Below, one piece after another: positions 1 through 9,058 of a stretch of 39,499 nt of DNA. Location: the NCBI GenBank assembly GCA_028339975.1, contig JAOLDG010000010.1, positions 1 through 39,499 on the forward strand, read 5' to 3'. Source of the stretch: Hyphomicrobiales bacterium. GTDB lineage: Bacteria > Pseudomonadota > Alphaproteobacteria > MED-G09. The notes under the pieces are model-generated. The model did not search any database and was not told the DNA's origin. It was given only the letters and a program-made list of their open reading frames with translations. Both the position numbers and the translations under genes were made by a program. Numbering within the stretch: the stretch's first letter is position 1; each line of letters opens with the position of its first letter.

Positions 1-1
1 C

Positions 2-523
2 AATCTAGCCAATGTTGCAACTGTTGTTCGAAACGCTGCTTCCATGGAAATGACTGGTTTAGAGCTAGAACTTCAGTATCAAGTGTCTGAAGCTTGGGAC
101 CTTATGGTAACGTATGGTTATCTTGAAGCAGAATATAAAGATTATCTCGCAGATATTAATGGTGATCAAAATATTACAGATAATTCTAACTTAATACCTC
201 GTAATACACCTGAAAATACATTCGGTATTACAACATCATATACTACTCAAATTGGTGATGGCGAGCTTAAGGGAAGAATTTCTTATCGCTTTAGAGATGA
301 GCTTGAGACTGATCCAGGTAATAACCCACTAGGTAGTGTTGATAGCATTGAAAATATTAATGCAACTATTGGTTATACTATAGATAATTATAGTGTGACT
401 ATTTGGGGTAGAAACCTTACTGATGAGAGAGAGCAAAGATGGAGAACTGTTAATGGCCTAACTTCTAGAGGTTATTGGAATGAACCAGCTACTCTTGGTA
501 TAACATTTGCAGCTTCTTACTAA
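2..523 (+). CDS. TonB-dependent receptor, C-terminal part (5' end outside window)
   Basis: The reading frame is open from base 2 with no stop before the window edge, so the methionine codon at 44 is internal and only the last 173 residues of the protein are seen. They look like the end of an outer-membrane beta barrel: alternating strands such as LELELQYQVSEAWDLMVTYG and ISYRFRDELETD, then the typical last strands VTIWGRNLTDEREQRW and a C-terminal ATLGITFAASY ending in tyrosine, as expected for a BAM-assembled protein. The motif GRNLTDE before the final strands is characteristic of proteobacterial TBDRs. These take up iron complexes or larger organic molecules; the substrate cannot be inferred from this part. 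A terminator follows at once, so the gene ends its transcription unit. Confidence 0.85.
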   Translation, partial: NLANVATVVRNAASMEMTGLELELQYQVSEAWDLMVTYGYLEAEYKDYLADINGDQNITDNSNLIPRNTPENTFGITTSYTTQIGDGELKGRISYRFRDELETDPGNNPLGSVDSIENINATIGYTIDNYSVTIWGRNLTDEREQRWRTVNGLTSRGYWNEPATLGITFAASY

Positions 524-548
524 GCTAAAATACCAATAAATTAAATTA

Positions 549-580
549 AAGCGGTCACATTTAGTGGTCGCTTTTTTTTT
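549..580 (+). terminator. Rho-independent terminator after the first TBDR
   Basis: Bases 550-558 pair with 564-572 (AGCGGTCAC against GTGGTCGCT, nine pairs including two G-U) around a five-base loop. A run of nine T follows at 572-580. It lies about 26 bases after the stop codon of the partial receptor and separates it from the DUF3604 gene. Confidence 0.85.
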
Positions 581-620
581 ATAAATTTTATACTATAATT
601 CTAATATATATGTATTAATT

Positions 621-644
621 TTGGGATCATATTGGGGATCATAT
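621..644 (+). repeat. Near-perfect tandem repeat overlapping the ribosome binding site
   Basis: TGGGATCATAT (622-632) is followed directly by TGGGGATCATAT (633-644), differing by one inserted G. The second unit contains the likely Shine-Dalgarno GGGG (634-637), eight bases before the ATG at 646. The first unit offers a weaker copy. It may be a simple slippage duplication. Confidence 0.6.
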
Positions 645-645
645 A

Positions 646-2565
646 ATGATAATTTTTCGTAAAACTTTTCTTCTACTTTCTTTTCTTTTTATTTTTTTAT
701 TCAATTCTGTTAATGCAGTAGAGTATTCCCCAGGCGTAGATAAAGATTATCCTCTCAAGCTTTTGTGGGGTGATACACATCTTCATACAAATCTATCTGC
801 CGATGCCTACACAGTTGGAAATCCTAATTTATCTCCAAGCGATGCATTCCGTTTTGCTCGAGGCGAGGAAGTAACCTCTGAAATTGGTATGAGGGCTAAA
901 TTAAGAGTCCCGCTGGATTTTCTTATGGTATCAGACCATGCAACTTTTCTAGGAATGTTTTACAAGCTAGAAATAAAGGACCCGGCTATTATTGCAACAC
1001 CTCTTGGTAAAAGGTGGGCAAAGTATATGGAGAACGATGACCCAAGATTATTCACAGAATTTGTTAATACATTACTAGGTAACTCTGATGAAAATTTTGA
1101 AAAAGATTTATACATACCTATTTGGAAAGAAATAACTGAAAACGCTGATAGTTTTAATCAGCCAGGAGTATTTACTGCTTTTTCTGGTTATGAATGGACT
1201 GCTATGAAAAATGGTGACAATCTTCACCGTGTAGTTATTTTTAAAGATGATGCAGAAACTGTTCAAAAAATTATTCCATTTTCGTCAATGGACAGTGATA
1301 ATCCCGAGGATTTATGGTCGTTTCTAAGGGATTATAATGAATCAACTGGAGGTGAAGCTATTTCTGTCTCTCATAATAGCAATATAAGTGGCGGCGAAAT
1401 GTTTCCATCAGAGGATTCCTTTGGTGCTCCATTAGACAAGAACTATGCAAATATGAGAAATCGTTGGGAACCCCTTGTAGAGGCAACCCAGGTTAAAGGA
1501 GACAGTGAAACACATCCAGTCCTCTCGCCTGATGATGAATTTGCTGATTATGAAACGTGGGAAGGTAACATAGGTAGAAGTGAAACAAGCCGTTTAGAAA
1601 AAATAAGTGATAAAGGCGAGTGTTCAGGAAACAATAATTATAAATGTTATCGTTATAAAGACAGTGAGTCTGATCGTTATATTGGTAGCTATGTACGTTC
1701 AGCCTTAAAAAGAGGGTTAGAATATAAAAAGAAGATTGGCGTTAACCCGTTTAAGTTTGGTGTAATCGGAAGTTCAGATAATCATACTGCCTTAGCGGCA
1801 TCTGATGAAGATAATTTTTTTGGAAAGTTTCTTGATTCTGAGCCTGGTCCAGGTCGAATGGACCAGTGTATGGCCGGTGGCTGTGATAGAGTAGACGATA
1901 CTTCAGACAGTGGTGGCGCATTATGGAAAAACTGGCAGATCGCAGCTTCTGGGTATGCAGCGGTTTGGGCAAGAGAAAATACGCGTGAGGAAATTTTTGA
2001 TGCTTTCAAAAGAAAGGAAACTTACTCAACAACTGGACCAAGAATAGCGGTTCGTTTCTTTGGAGGATGGGACTTTGATAAACAAGATTCTCTCAATCCA
2101 AATTTTGTTGAGGTAGGTTATGAAAAAGGTGTTCCTATGGGTTCAGACCTTTCATCGAATGGAAAAAATAAAGCTCCATCTTTTTTAATAATGGCTGCTA
2201 AAGATCCTAATGGCGCTAACCTTGAACGTGTTCAGATTGTTAAAGGTTGGACAAATAGAGACGGAACCTCATCTGAAAAAGTATATGATGTTGCACTTTC
2301 TGATGATGCTGGGTCTAATACTGTTGATGTTAAAACTGCTACTTATCAAAATAGTATAGGGGAGCCACAATTTATATCACATTGGACTGATCCAGACTTT
2401 AATTCAAAGGAAGAAGCTTTTTATTACGTTAGAGTTTTAGAAATACCAACACCTCGTTGGACAACTTATGACAGTGTAGTTTTTGATATTGACCTTCCGT
2501 ACTATATTCAAAAAACACATCAAGAAAGAGCCTATACTTCTGCTATTTGGTATAGTCCTAAATAG
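646..2565 (+). CDS. Secreted DUF3604 / PHP-like metallohydrolase (copy 1)
   Basis: A 639-residue protein of the DUF3604 family. Residues 1-24 form a classic signal peptide (long hydrophobic run, then VNA), so it should act in the periplasm or outside. The four metal-binding signatures of PHP-type phosphoesterases can be read in order: GDTHLHT (H45, H47), SDHAT (H98), SHNSN (H243) and GSSDNHT (D378, H380). GYEWT (E183) and NLHRVVIF (H194) may add ligands. STTGPR (461-466) and a C-terminal AIWYSP are shared with the second copy at 19009. The PHP fold suggests a metal-dependent phosphoesterase or other hydrolase, but no reaction is established here. The start is supported by GGGG eight bases upstream. 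A PPIase gene follows 30 bases downstream, the same partner as for copy 2. Confidence 0.85.
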   Translation: MIIFRKTFLLLSFLFIFLFNSVNAVEYSPGVDKDYPLKLLWGDTHLHTNLSADAYTVGNPNLSPSDAFRFARGEEVTSEIGMRAKLRVPLDFLMVSDHATFLGMFYKLEIKDPAIIATPLGKRWAKYMENDDPRLFTEFVNTLLGNSDENFEKDLYIPIWKEITENADSFNQPGVFTAFSGYEWTAMKNGDNLHRVVIFKDDAETVQKIIPFSSMDSDNPEDLWSFLRDYNESTGGEAISVSHNSNISGGEMFPSEDSFGAPLDKNYANMRNRWEPLVEATQVKGDSETHPVLSPDDEFADYETWEGNIGRSETSRLEKISDKGECSGNNNYKCYRYKDSESDRYIGSYVRSALKRGLEYKKKIGVNPFKFGVIGSSDNHTALAASDEDNFFGKFLDSEPGPGRMDQCMAGGCDRVDDTSDSGGALWKNWQIAASGYAAVWARENTREEIFDAFKRKETYSTTGPRIAVRFFGGWDFDKQDSLNPNFVEVGYEKGVPMGSDLSSNGKNKAPSFLIMAAKDPNGANLERVQIVKGWTNRDGTSSEKVYDVALSDDAGSNTVDVKTATYQNSIGEPQFISHWTDPDFNSKEEAFYYVRVLEIPTPRWTTYDSVVFDIDLPYYIQKTHQERAYTSAIWYSPK

Positions 2566-2595
2566 AAGTATGCTGGAATTATATAATTAACTTAT

Positions 2596-3432
2596 ATGGT
2601 TATTGATAAAAAAATTCTTACCCTATGCGGTATCTCTTTAGGTATAGTCGTGATTTTTTTTGGCCTTTTGGCTAAAGATAATGATAACGGTAGGTCTATT
2701 ATTATAAGTAATAATATTTTAGAAAACTTTTATATTTCTAACCGTAATCTTGAAGACCCTATTTTTATAGAGTTTAATGATCTTACGGATATTCAAATAT
2801 TATCAATGAGAAATGAGTATATAAAAAGAGAGATTCTTAAAAGGGAGGCATTAGCCTGGGGTCTAGATAAGATTGATCCATTAATTTTAAGTCGCTTAGC
2901 TCAATTAGGTGAGCAAACAGTCATCAATAATTTACTAGACGATGATATTAGCAACGAAGATTTAATGACTTTTTATAACGAAAATAAATATTTATATATC
3001 GAAGACCCTAGAATAACATTTTCTCATATTTTTTTTCGTAAAAATCATGACAATATTCTTGATAGCTTAATTCAATTTAGTCAAAGTCAAGACATGGTAT
3101 TTTTTAAAAATTTTCTTTCAAGTAAGGTTTCTATGTTTCCTTATCAAAAAAACTATTCTCAAAAAAATAATTCTTTTATTTCGGGTCACTTTAGCGAAAA
3201 CACAGCAAACACAATATTCGGGCTATCACCAGATGAAAAATGGCAGGGACCCATTGAATCACCGTTTGGGTATCATCTAATTAAAGTTGTATCACTATCT
3301 AAAGAGATACAAAAAAATTATGAAGAATCAAAAGAATTAGTTTTCGCTAAAGTAAAAGAAAAGAAAAGAAAAGAGAATCTAAAGATGGAATTAGAAAAAA
3401 GAATATCCCAGTATAAAATTATTGAGAAGTAG
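2596..3432 (+). CDS. Membrane-anchored parvulin-like peptidyl-prolyl isomerase (copy 1)
   Basis: A 278-residue protein with one N-terminal membrane segment (about residues 7-25, ILTLCGISLGIVVIFFGLLA) and the rest presumably periplasmic. Residues 60-130 resemble the helical SurA/PpiC chaperone region, including DLMTFYNENKYLYIEDPRIT. Residues 130-245 resemble a parvulin domain, ending in GPIESPFGYHLIKV, the characteristic last strands. A basic, helical tail follows. Parvulins assist folding of exported proteins. Its place directly behind a secreted DUF3604 gene, repeated at 21243, suggests a dedicated folding helper for that enzyme (inference). The sequence is diverged and isomerase activity is uncertain. 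Its stop lies one base from the stop of the convergent P450 gene. Confidence 0.75.
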   Translation: MVIDKKILTLCGISLGIVVIFFGLLAKDNDNGRSIIISNNILENFYISNRNLEDPIFIEFNDLTDIQILSMRNEYIKREILKREALAWGLDKIDPLILSRLAQLGEQTVINNLLDDDISNEDLMTFYNENKYLYIEDPRITFSHIFFRKNHDNILDSLIQFSQSQDMVFFKNFLSSKVSMFPYQKNYSQKNNSFISGHFSENTANTIFGLSPDEKWQGPIESPFGYHLIKVVSLSKEIQKNYEESKELVFAKVKEKKRKENLKMELEKRISQYKIIEK

Positions 3433-3433
3433 A

Positions 3434-4711
3434 CTAGGCCTTATCAAACTCTATATGAAGACTATCTAAACCTCTTAACAAGACATTTGGACTGTAATTA
3501 AAGTCATTACCTTCTGCAAACCTCATATTTTTTAATCGGTCTATTATTATTGGAAATGCTGTATACATTTCCTTTCTTGATAGATTCATTCCAACACAAA
3601 CATGAATTCCTTGTCCAAAAGCAACATGGCGTTTTGAATTTTTTCTAGTAACATCGAAAGTATCTGGATTTTCAAAAACTTCTTCATCTCTATTTCCTGA
3701 TCCATAACGTAGCAGAAGTGAAGATCCTTTCGGGATTGAAACACCGCCTAGTTCAGTATCTTCTGTAACTATTCTCCACATATTATTTGTTGGAGTTAAT
3801 AGTCTAAGAGATTCCTCAATCATATTAGGTATCAAGCTGTGATCATTAACCACTAATTCCATTTGCTCTGGATGCTCAATAAGAAGTTTTATTGCCTCAG
3901 TTATTGAATGAGCTGTAGTAGCGTTTCCTGCAACAAGTAGTTGTTGAATAATAGAAAGTTGCTCTGCAGTTTCGAGCTTCCGAGTTACTCCATGCTCATC
4001 TTCAAAGTCAATTGTTGCAAGGTCGGAAATAATATCATCAGCTGGGTTTTTACCCTTTTCATCTAGTTGATTAGCGAAAAACTGCTGAAATTTTACAAGT
4101 TTTTTTGCAATTTCTATATGTTCTTCTGGTGTGCTAGTACCTGATAATTGATCGGTAAAGGCCTTGGACCAAACCTTAAAGTCCTCATAATAATCGGAAG
4201 ATACACCAAGGGCTTCGGCAATAACCTTAATTGGAAGCTGTTGAGCTATATCAACAGCAACGTCGCATTTACCAGTGTGAATAAATTTGTCTATTATATC
4301 GTTAGTCTTTCTTTGGATAGCAGGAACCATGCCTTGCACTAGCTTTGGAGAAAATGCTTTGTTCACTAAGCTTCTATATCTTGTGTGACGAGGCGGATCA
4401 GCTGTTAGCATTGTATTGACTGATGGGTAGCCTTCTTTCATCATAATATCTGCAGCTTCTTGAGGATAATCATCAGATCCACCATCTTTTTGCAGTGCAC
4501 CAAAATCATTCGAAAATACTTTAGGATTTCTTGCTGCTTCACAAATCAGTTCTAGCTTTGAAACCTGAAAAATTCCAGTTGCAGGATCTTGATATACAGG
4601 AGATTCATCTCTTAGCTTTTTATAAAGTGCATGAGGGCATTTCATAAGCTCAGGATCAAAGATATTTATATCTTTAAGGTCTCCATCTATCGGTTTAATT
4701 GCTTCACTCAT
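3434..4711 (-). CDS. Cytochrome P450, soluble bacterial class
   Basis: A 425-residue haem monooxygenase of the soluble bacterial type, without a membrane anchor. The haem-binding loop is FGQGIHVCVG with the thiolate ligand at Cys372. The K-helix motif is EESLR. The I-helix has AGNATT, the oxygen-activating acid/threonine region. MLTADPPRHTRYRSLV is the usual C-helix region. Such P450s need a ferredoxin and reductase; none is encoded next to it. The substrate is unknown. The gene is divergent from a large TBDR at 4924, which may import its substrate (inference). The Shine-Dalgarno AGGGAGAT supports the start. The downstream end abuts the convergent PPIase gene with no visible terminator. Confidence 0.93.
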   Translation of the reverse strand: MSEAIKPIDGDLKDINIFDPELMKCPHALYKKLRDESPVYQDPATGIFQVSKLELICEAARNPKVFSNDFGALQKDGGSDDYPQEAADIMMKEGYPSVNTMLTADPPRHTRYRSLVNKAFSPKLVQGMVPAIQRKTNDIIDKFIHTGKCDVAVDIAQQLPIKVIAEALGVSSDYYEDFKVWSKAFTDQLSGTSTPEEHIEIAKKLVKFQQFFANQLDEKGKNPADDIISDLATIDFEDEHGVTRKLETAEQLSIIQQLLVAGNATTAHSITEAIKLLIEHPEQMELVVNDHSLIPNMIEESLRLLTPTNNMWRIVTEDTELGGVSIPKGSSLLLRYGSGNRDEEVFENPDTFDVTRKNSKRHVAFGQGIHVCVGMNLSRKEMYTAFPIIIDRLKNMRFAEGNDFNYSPNVLLRGLDSLHIEFDKA

Positions 4712-4923
4712 GACTATCTCCCTAAAATTATCATATCTTATATTAGTGTATTTGTTATTAAAAGTTCAAGGCTTATTAAGTTGTAAAAAAGCAACAATTA
4801 CTTTCTTTTTTTAAAAATATTATTGACTAAAAGTTTCTTAATTGAGAGGCTATATCTTTAATAATAAACAATAAAAATCATTAAAGAGTATAAAATCATT
4901 TTTTAATATGAAGGGGGGTCATA
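4712..4923. promoter_or_regulatory. Divergent intergenic region between P450 and TBDR
   Basis: These 212 very A+T-rich bases must hold promoters for both flanking genes. A TTGACT (4823-4828) reads toward the TBDR, but no well-spaced -10 box can be assigned. A strong ribosome binding site (AAGGGGGG, about 4911-4918) precedes the ATG at 4924. I see no clear operator palindrome. Confidence 0.4.
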
Positions 4924-7437
4924 ATGAGAAACTTTTTTACTAATATATTTATCTTTTCATCACTATTTATTTTAAGTTTAACAGCAAATGTTTCTGCTGA
5001 TGAATCTGTTGAGGTTTCAAAAAAAGTAACGACCTCACAGAGACAAATTGATCAAATAATTGTTACTTCGAGAAAGGTTGAAGAAAATATTCAACAAGTT
5101 CCCATAGCTGTATATGCGGTTGATGAAAAAGCTTTAGATGATTTTCGTCCAACAACTATGAGAGATATGGATAGCCTTGCTCCAAACCTTCAAATTGGTA
5201 TTAACTCTGCTTCTGGGAATCAGGGCGCGATTTTTGTTCGCGGTTGCGGTTATGCTGAGGTTGAAAAAACACAAAATCCTCCAGTAGGCCTGATAGTCGA
5301 CGGCTTATTTATGGGAACTAATACGGGAACACTTTTAGATGCTTTTGATTGGTCTAAAGTTCAGGTCAATTCTGGCCCACAAGGGGTTGTTTATGGAAAA
5401 AATACCTCATGTGGTAATTTAATAGTTGAACGAAATAAACCATCTAATGATTTTGAATTTGATACTGAAATTTCCATGGGTGATTATGATCATCATGAAG
5501 TAGGCATCATATTGAATATTCCTTTTTCTGATAAAGTAACATCACGTTGGAATTTTAGAAAGCTTGGGCATGAAGGTTATTATTCAAATTTATTTACTGG
5601 TGAAGATTCAGGAACACTTGATGTTGCTGCGGCAAGTGCAAGATTTTTAATCGATGCCGGAGAAGATACTGAAATATATATTGTTGGCGACTGGTACTAT
5701 GATCGTGGTGATACAGCTCCTGTCTCATACTCTGGTAATCCTTTTGGTTCAGGATGTTTACCTAACTTTGGTGCAGCATTTGGATTGCAAGGCGCCCCTG
5801 GAAATGGTTGCACACCTGGTTCTGTGACGGCAACCGAGCTTAGTGGAGCGGGTGTTCCTGCGATAGGCCTTTTTCCATTCGCTCCCTTTAGAGGAACAGA
5901 AGGGTTATTTTCTCAAACTCAAGCCCTTCCTCCTCATGTTGTGAATTTAAACTTTCCCGAGCAGTCTGATATGGATATGGCTAGGCTTAGTTTTGAAGTT
6001 AAAACTAAAACATCTCTCGGTGATCTAACAGCCACAACAGCATATTTGGAAGTTCATGATAATGTTTTACAAGATTTTGATGCAACCCCCGGTCTATTTG
6101 GTGGACAAGGAAATCCTGCTGTTCTTGGTGGTAAATTACATACAGCACGGAACCAACATTATTCTCAAATTTCTCAAGAAATTCGATTGAATTCTCAGAT
6201 TACGGATAAACTTAATATAACCAGTGGAATTTATTTATGGAAAGATTCTATCTTTCTACAACAACATACTGGTGCAGCATCTGGCCCGGGAGGAGCGTTA
6301 CAAACCTCCGGTCAGGATACTGAATCTACAGCAATATTTGCTTTAGCTCGTTATGATGTAACTGACACAGTTTCAGTTTCTGGTGGTTTTCGATATGTCG
6401 ATGAAAAGAAAGTATTTCATACTCAATATAACGCAATGTTAGGAACAGATGTTGATCCAATTTACGGAACTGCAGCCTGGACTGATGCTCCTATTCAAAA
6501 TCCTAGAGTAACCAAGTCTGATTCTTGGGATGATTATATGGGAGAAGCTACTATTGATTGGCAAGCAACAGACGATAATTTATTTTATATTAGATTTGCT
6601 AGAGGTTTTCGGTCTGGTGGCTATTCTATGAGGCAAGCTCAGTCGGAGACTTTAACTGCTTCAAGAGTTGCATCTTTAAATGCTCAAGGATTTCCAGTTA
6701 CACAACAAGCCCATGCTTGTGAGGGATGTGATTATGGTAATTTTGATCCAGAATTGACTGAGATGTTTGAAATTGGAGCTAAGAATTCTTTTATGAATGA
6801 TACTTTACAAATTAATGGTGCAATTTTTAAAACTACAACCGAAGGATTTCAAGCTCAGGCTGTCTTAAGTACTCCAGGAGCTCTTAGTCAAACTGATACA
6901 TATATAAATAATTATCAAGAGACAGAAATATCAGGTGCAGAATTAACCTTGTACTGGCTTCCGCCCGTTGAAGGATTAAGCATTAAATTGAATTTAGGTT
7001 TCTTAGATCCATCTATAAACCAAGCCTCAGTCGAATCTGGGCGTGTTGGAGTAAATGGTGCTCCTGTTGCTAGTGGGCAAATAATTGATTTATTTGAATC
7101 TGGAATTGTTCCTATATTGGCACGTGTTCCAGAAACAAGTTTCTCCTTCACAGTCTTGTATGAACATGAGTTGAGTAATGGTGATTCCTTGAATACAAAT
7201 ATAACTTATCGAGGTTATGATGATCAAAATTTAACAACATCATCAGCTCCAGATTTAGAGCAAGGTTACGAGTTAATTGATGCGACCATCACATATGATT
7301 CAGATAATTGGTCTATAGCTCTTGTAGGAAGAAATCTTTCTGACGAGGAGTACAGAACACACTCTCTTCCCTCAGTTAGGTTTCAAGGGTGGGGTGATCC
7401 ACAAACTTGGATGCTTGAGCTAAGGAATTCTTGGTAA
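4924..7437 (+). CDS. TonB-dependent outer-membrane receptor
   Basis: An 837-residue TBDR. Residues 1-25 are a signal peptide (ending VSADES). A TonB-box-like stretch IDQIIVTSRK (42-51) is followed by the plug domain (about 55-175, with VPIAVYAV, FVRGCGY, PPVGLIVDGLFMG and GPQGVVYGKNTS) and then a long beta barrel. The final part has WSIALVGRNLSDEEYRTH and ends WMLELRNSW. This is the sphingomonad/marine type often used for organic substrates rather than only siderophores. Unusual are paired cysteines: C108 and C163 in the plug, C278 and C296 in a long loop, and C599/C602 as CEGC. It is divergent from the P450 and followed by a terminator, so it is probably a single-gene unit. The substrate is unknown. 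Confidence 0.93.
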   Translation: MRNFFTNIFIFSSLFILSLTANVSADESVEVSKKVTTSQRQIDQIIVTSRKVEENIQQVPIAVYAVDEKALDDFRPTTMRDMDSLAPNLQIGINSASGNQGAIFVRGCGYAEVEKTQNPPVGLIVDGLFMGTNTGTLLDAFDWSKVQVNSGPQGVVYGKNTSCGNLIVERNKPSNDFEFDTEISMGDYDHHEVGIILNIPFSDKVTSRWNFRKLGHEGYYSNLFTGEDSGTLDVAAASARFLIDAGEDTEIYIVGDWYYDRGDTAPVSYSGNPFGSGCLPNFGAAFGLQGAPGNGCTPGSVTATELSGAGVPAIGLFPFAPFRGTEGLFSQTQALPPHVVNLNFPEQSDMDMARLSFEVKTKTSLGDLTATTAYLEVHDNVLQDFDATPGLFGGQGNPAVLGGKLHTARNQHYSQISQEIRLNSQITDKLNITSGIYLWKDSIFLQQHTGAASGPGGALQTSGQDTESTAIFALARYDVTDTVSVSGGFRYVDEKKVFHTQYNAMLGTDVDPIYGTAAWTDAPIQNPRVTKSDSWDDYMGEATIDWQATDDNLFYIRFARGFRSGGYSMRQAQSETLTASRVASLNAQGFPVTQQAHACEGCDYGNFDPELTEMFEIGAKNSFMNDTLQINGAIFKTTTEGFQAQAVLSTPGALSQTDTYINNYQETEISGAELTLYWLPPVEGLSIKLNLGFLDPSINQASVESGRVGVNGAPVASGQIIDLFESGIVPILARVPETSFSFTVLYEHELSNGDSLNTNITYRGYDDQNLTTSSAPDLEQGYELIDATITYDSDNWSIALVGRNLSDEEYRTHSLPSVRFQGWGDPQTWMLELRNSW

Positions 7438-7452
7438 TAAGAAATAAAATTA

Positions 7453-7490
7453 ATAAAGGATGAGATACTAGTGTTTCATCCTTTATTTTT
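7453..7490 (+). terminator. Rho-independent terminator after the TBDR
   Basis: ATAAAGGATGA (7453-7463) is perfectly complementary to TCATCCTTTAT (7476-7486), an 11-bp stem with a 12-base loop and a run of T (7486-7490). It ends the TBDR unit before the SDR operon. Confidence 0.85.
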
Positions 7491-7523
7491 GTACTATAAG
7501 AATTAAATATTCTTGGAAAATTT

Positions 7524-8276
7524 ATGCAAAATCTCAAAGGTAAAAACATTATTATAACCGGTGGCGGTAGAGGTATTGGAGCGGAGGCTTCCAAACTACT
7601 GGCATCCGAAGGAGCTAATGTAGTCTTAACATGCAGAACAAAAGAAGAAGGCTTATCTGTGGAAAAAAATATTACAGATAACGGCGGTTCTGCAAAATAT
7701 ATCTATCAAGATGTAACCTCGGAAAATGACTGGGACAATGTAATTAATGGAGCGATTTCGGAATTTGGGCGTGTTGATAGTGTGGTAAATAACGCAGGAA
7801 GTTTTCTTTGGCAATCAATGGAAAATGGTAACCTTAAGGAGTTTAAGGGTGTTATTAATCAAAATCTAACTGGATCTTTTCTTGGTTTAAAATATGCCAC
7901 AAAAGCTATAAGGGTGCACGGTGAGGGTGGATCTATTGTTATGATATCTTCAGTCTTAGGAAAAGTTGGTGCCGCTAATGCCACAGCGTATTGTGCAGCA
8001 AAAGGCGGGGTCAGACTTCTTGCAAAATCAGGAGCATGTGAATTAGGGCCTGAAAAAATTAGAGTAAATTCTATACACCCAGGGTTAACGGATACAGATA
8101 TGAGTGAAATTTCAAATAGTATTGATAAAGATCAATATATCAAATCGAATATACCTCTTAATAGAAAAGCAACATCACATGAAATAGCAAAAACTATTCT
8201 TTTCTTAGTTTCAGATGAATCTGTTTTTATAACTGGTGCAGAATTAACAATTGATGGCGGAATGAGTGCAAGGTAA
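7524..8276 (+). CDS. Short-chain dehydrogenase/reductase (SDR), first of a tandem pair
   Basis: A 250-residue classical SDR, a cytoplasmic NAD(P)-dependent oxidoreductase acting on an alcohol or ketone. Seen directly: cofactor motif TGGGRGIG (12-19), NNAG (89-92), catalytic Ser143 in MISS, and the YxxxK pair Tyr156/Lys160 in AYCAAKGG. The PGLTDTDM loop and the C-terminal ITGAELTIDGG are usual for the family. No acidic residue typical of strict NAD use is evident at the end of the second strand (VVLTCRTK), which favours NADP (weak). It begins an operon with another SDR six bases on and an MFS transporter. The substrate is unknown. Confidence 0.92.
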   Translation: MQNLKGKNIIITGGGRGIGAEASKLLASEGANVVLTCRTKEEGLSVEKNITDNGGSAKYIYQDVTSENDWDNVINGAISEFGRVDSVVNNAGSFLWQSMENGNLKEFKGVINQNLTGSFLGLKYATKAIRVHGEGGSIVMISSVLGKVGAANATAYCAAKGGVRLLAKSGACELGPEKIRVNSIHPGLTDTDMSEISNSIDKDQYIKSNIPLNRKATSHEIAKTILFLVSDESVFITGAELTIDGGMSAR

Positions 8277-8282
8277 ATTAAT

Positions 8283-9050
8283 ATGGGAAGATTAGATAAT
8301 AAAGTTGCAATAGTTACAGGCGCTACATCCGGTATAGGAAGAGAGACTGCTATTCTTCTAGCTAGAGAAGGTGCAGCCGTAGTTTTTACCGGGCGCAACA
8401 AGGATGCCGGAAAAGAAACTGGTGATATGATTTCTCAGTTCAGCCCTAAGAGTATGTTTATTCAACATGAAGTTTCTGATGAGGATAATTGGATTGAGGT
8501 TGTTCAGAAGACTAAAAAGAAGTTTGGACCAATCGATATTTTGGTGAATAACGCTGGTCAGTTTTTTTTAAAACCTATTTTAGAAACGTCACTAGATGAT
8601 TTTAATAAAATTTGTTCTGTTAATATTGATGGTACTTGGCTTGGAATGAAGCATTGCTTAAAGGATATGAATGATGGAGGCGCTATTGTTAATATTTCGT
8701 CTTTAATGGGTCAGATGGGTCTTCCGGATGCAGCTGGTTACTGTGCATCCAAAGGGGCTGTTACATCAATGACAAAGGCTGCTGCTTTAGAAGTAGCAGG
8801 TAGAAATATTAAAATTAATGCTCTTCACCCAGGAGTTGTTTGGACCCCAATGGTTGGCGGAGGAGATGAAGGGAACGAAGATTTAAAAAAATTCTTTGAG
8901 CTAGAAACACCTTTAAGAGAAGTTGGTTTTCCAAAAAATATGGCTGATGCTATTTTATTCTTATGTACTACTGAATATTTAACTGGATCTGATTTAAATG
9001 TTGATGGTGGCAGACTTGCTGATGGTGCTATGGGAAGTAACGCTACTTAG
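8283..9050 (+). CDS. Short-chain dehydrogenase/reductase (SDR), second of a tandem pair
   Basis: A 255-residue classical SDR with TGATSGIG (12-19), NNAG (89-92), Ser140 in NISS, and Tyr153/Lys157 in YCASKGA. The family tail reads LTGSDLNVDGGRLADG. It is clearly related to the SDR just upstream, including DNW at about residue 68-70 and similar spacing throughout, so the two probably arose by duplication and may act on successive or stereoisomeric substrates (inference). VVFTGRNK favours NADP. It is separated from its neighbours by 6 and 8 bases, which implies co-transcription with the MFS gene. Confidence 0.92.
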   Translation: MGRLDNKVAIVTGATSGIGRETAILLAREGAAVVFTGRNKDAGKETGDMISQFSPKSMFIQHEVSDEDNWIEVVQKTKKKFGPIDILVNNAGQFFLKPILETSLDDFNKICSVNIDGTWLGMKHCLKDMNDGGAIVNISSLMGQMGLPDAAGYCASKGAVTSMTKAAALEVAGRNIKINALHPGVVWTPMVGGGDEGNEDLKKFFELETPLREVGFPKNMADAILFLCTTEYLTGSDLNVDGGRLADGAMGSNAT

Positions 9051-9058
9051 CAATCATA

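Noticed and set aside
44-46. ATG at 44 as the start of a 159-residue protein
   Set aside because: The frame is open back to base 2 and the upstream residues continue a receptor beta strand, so this methionine is internal to a truncated TBDR.
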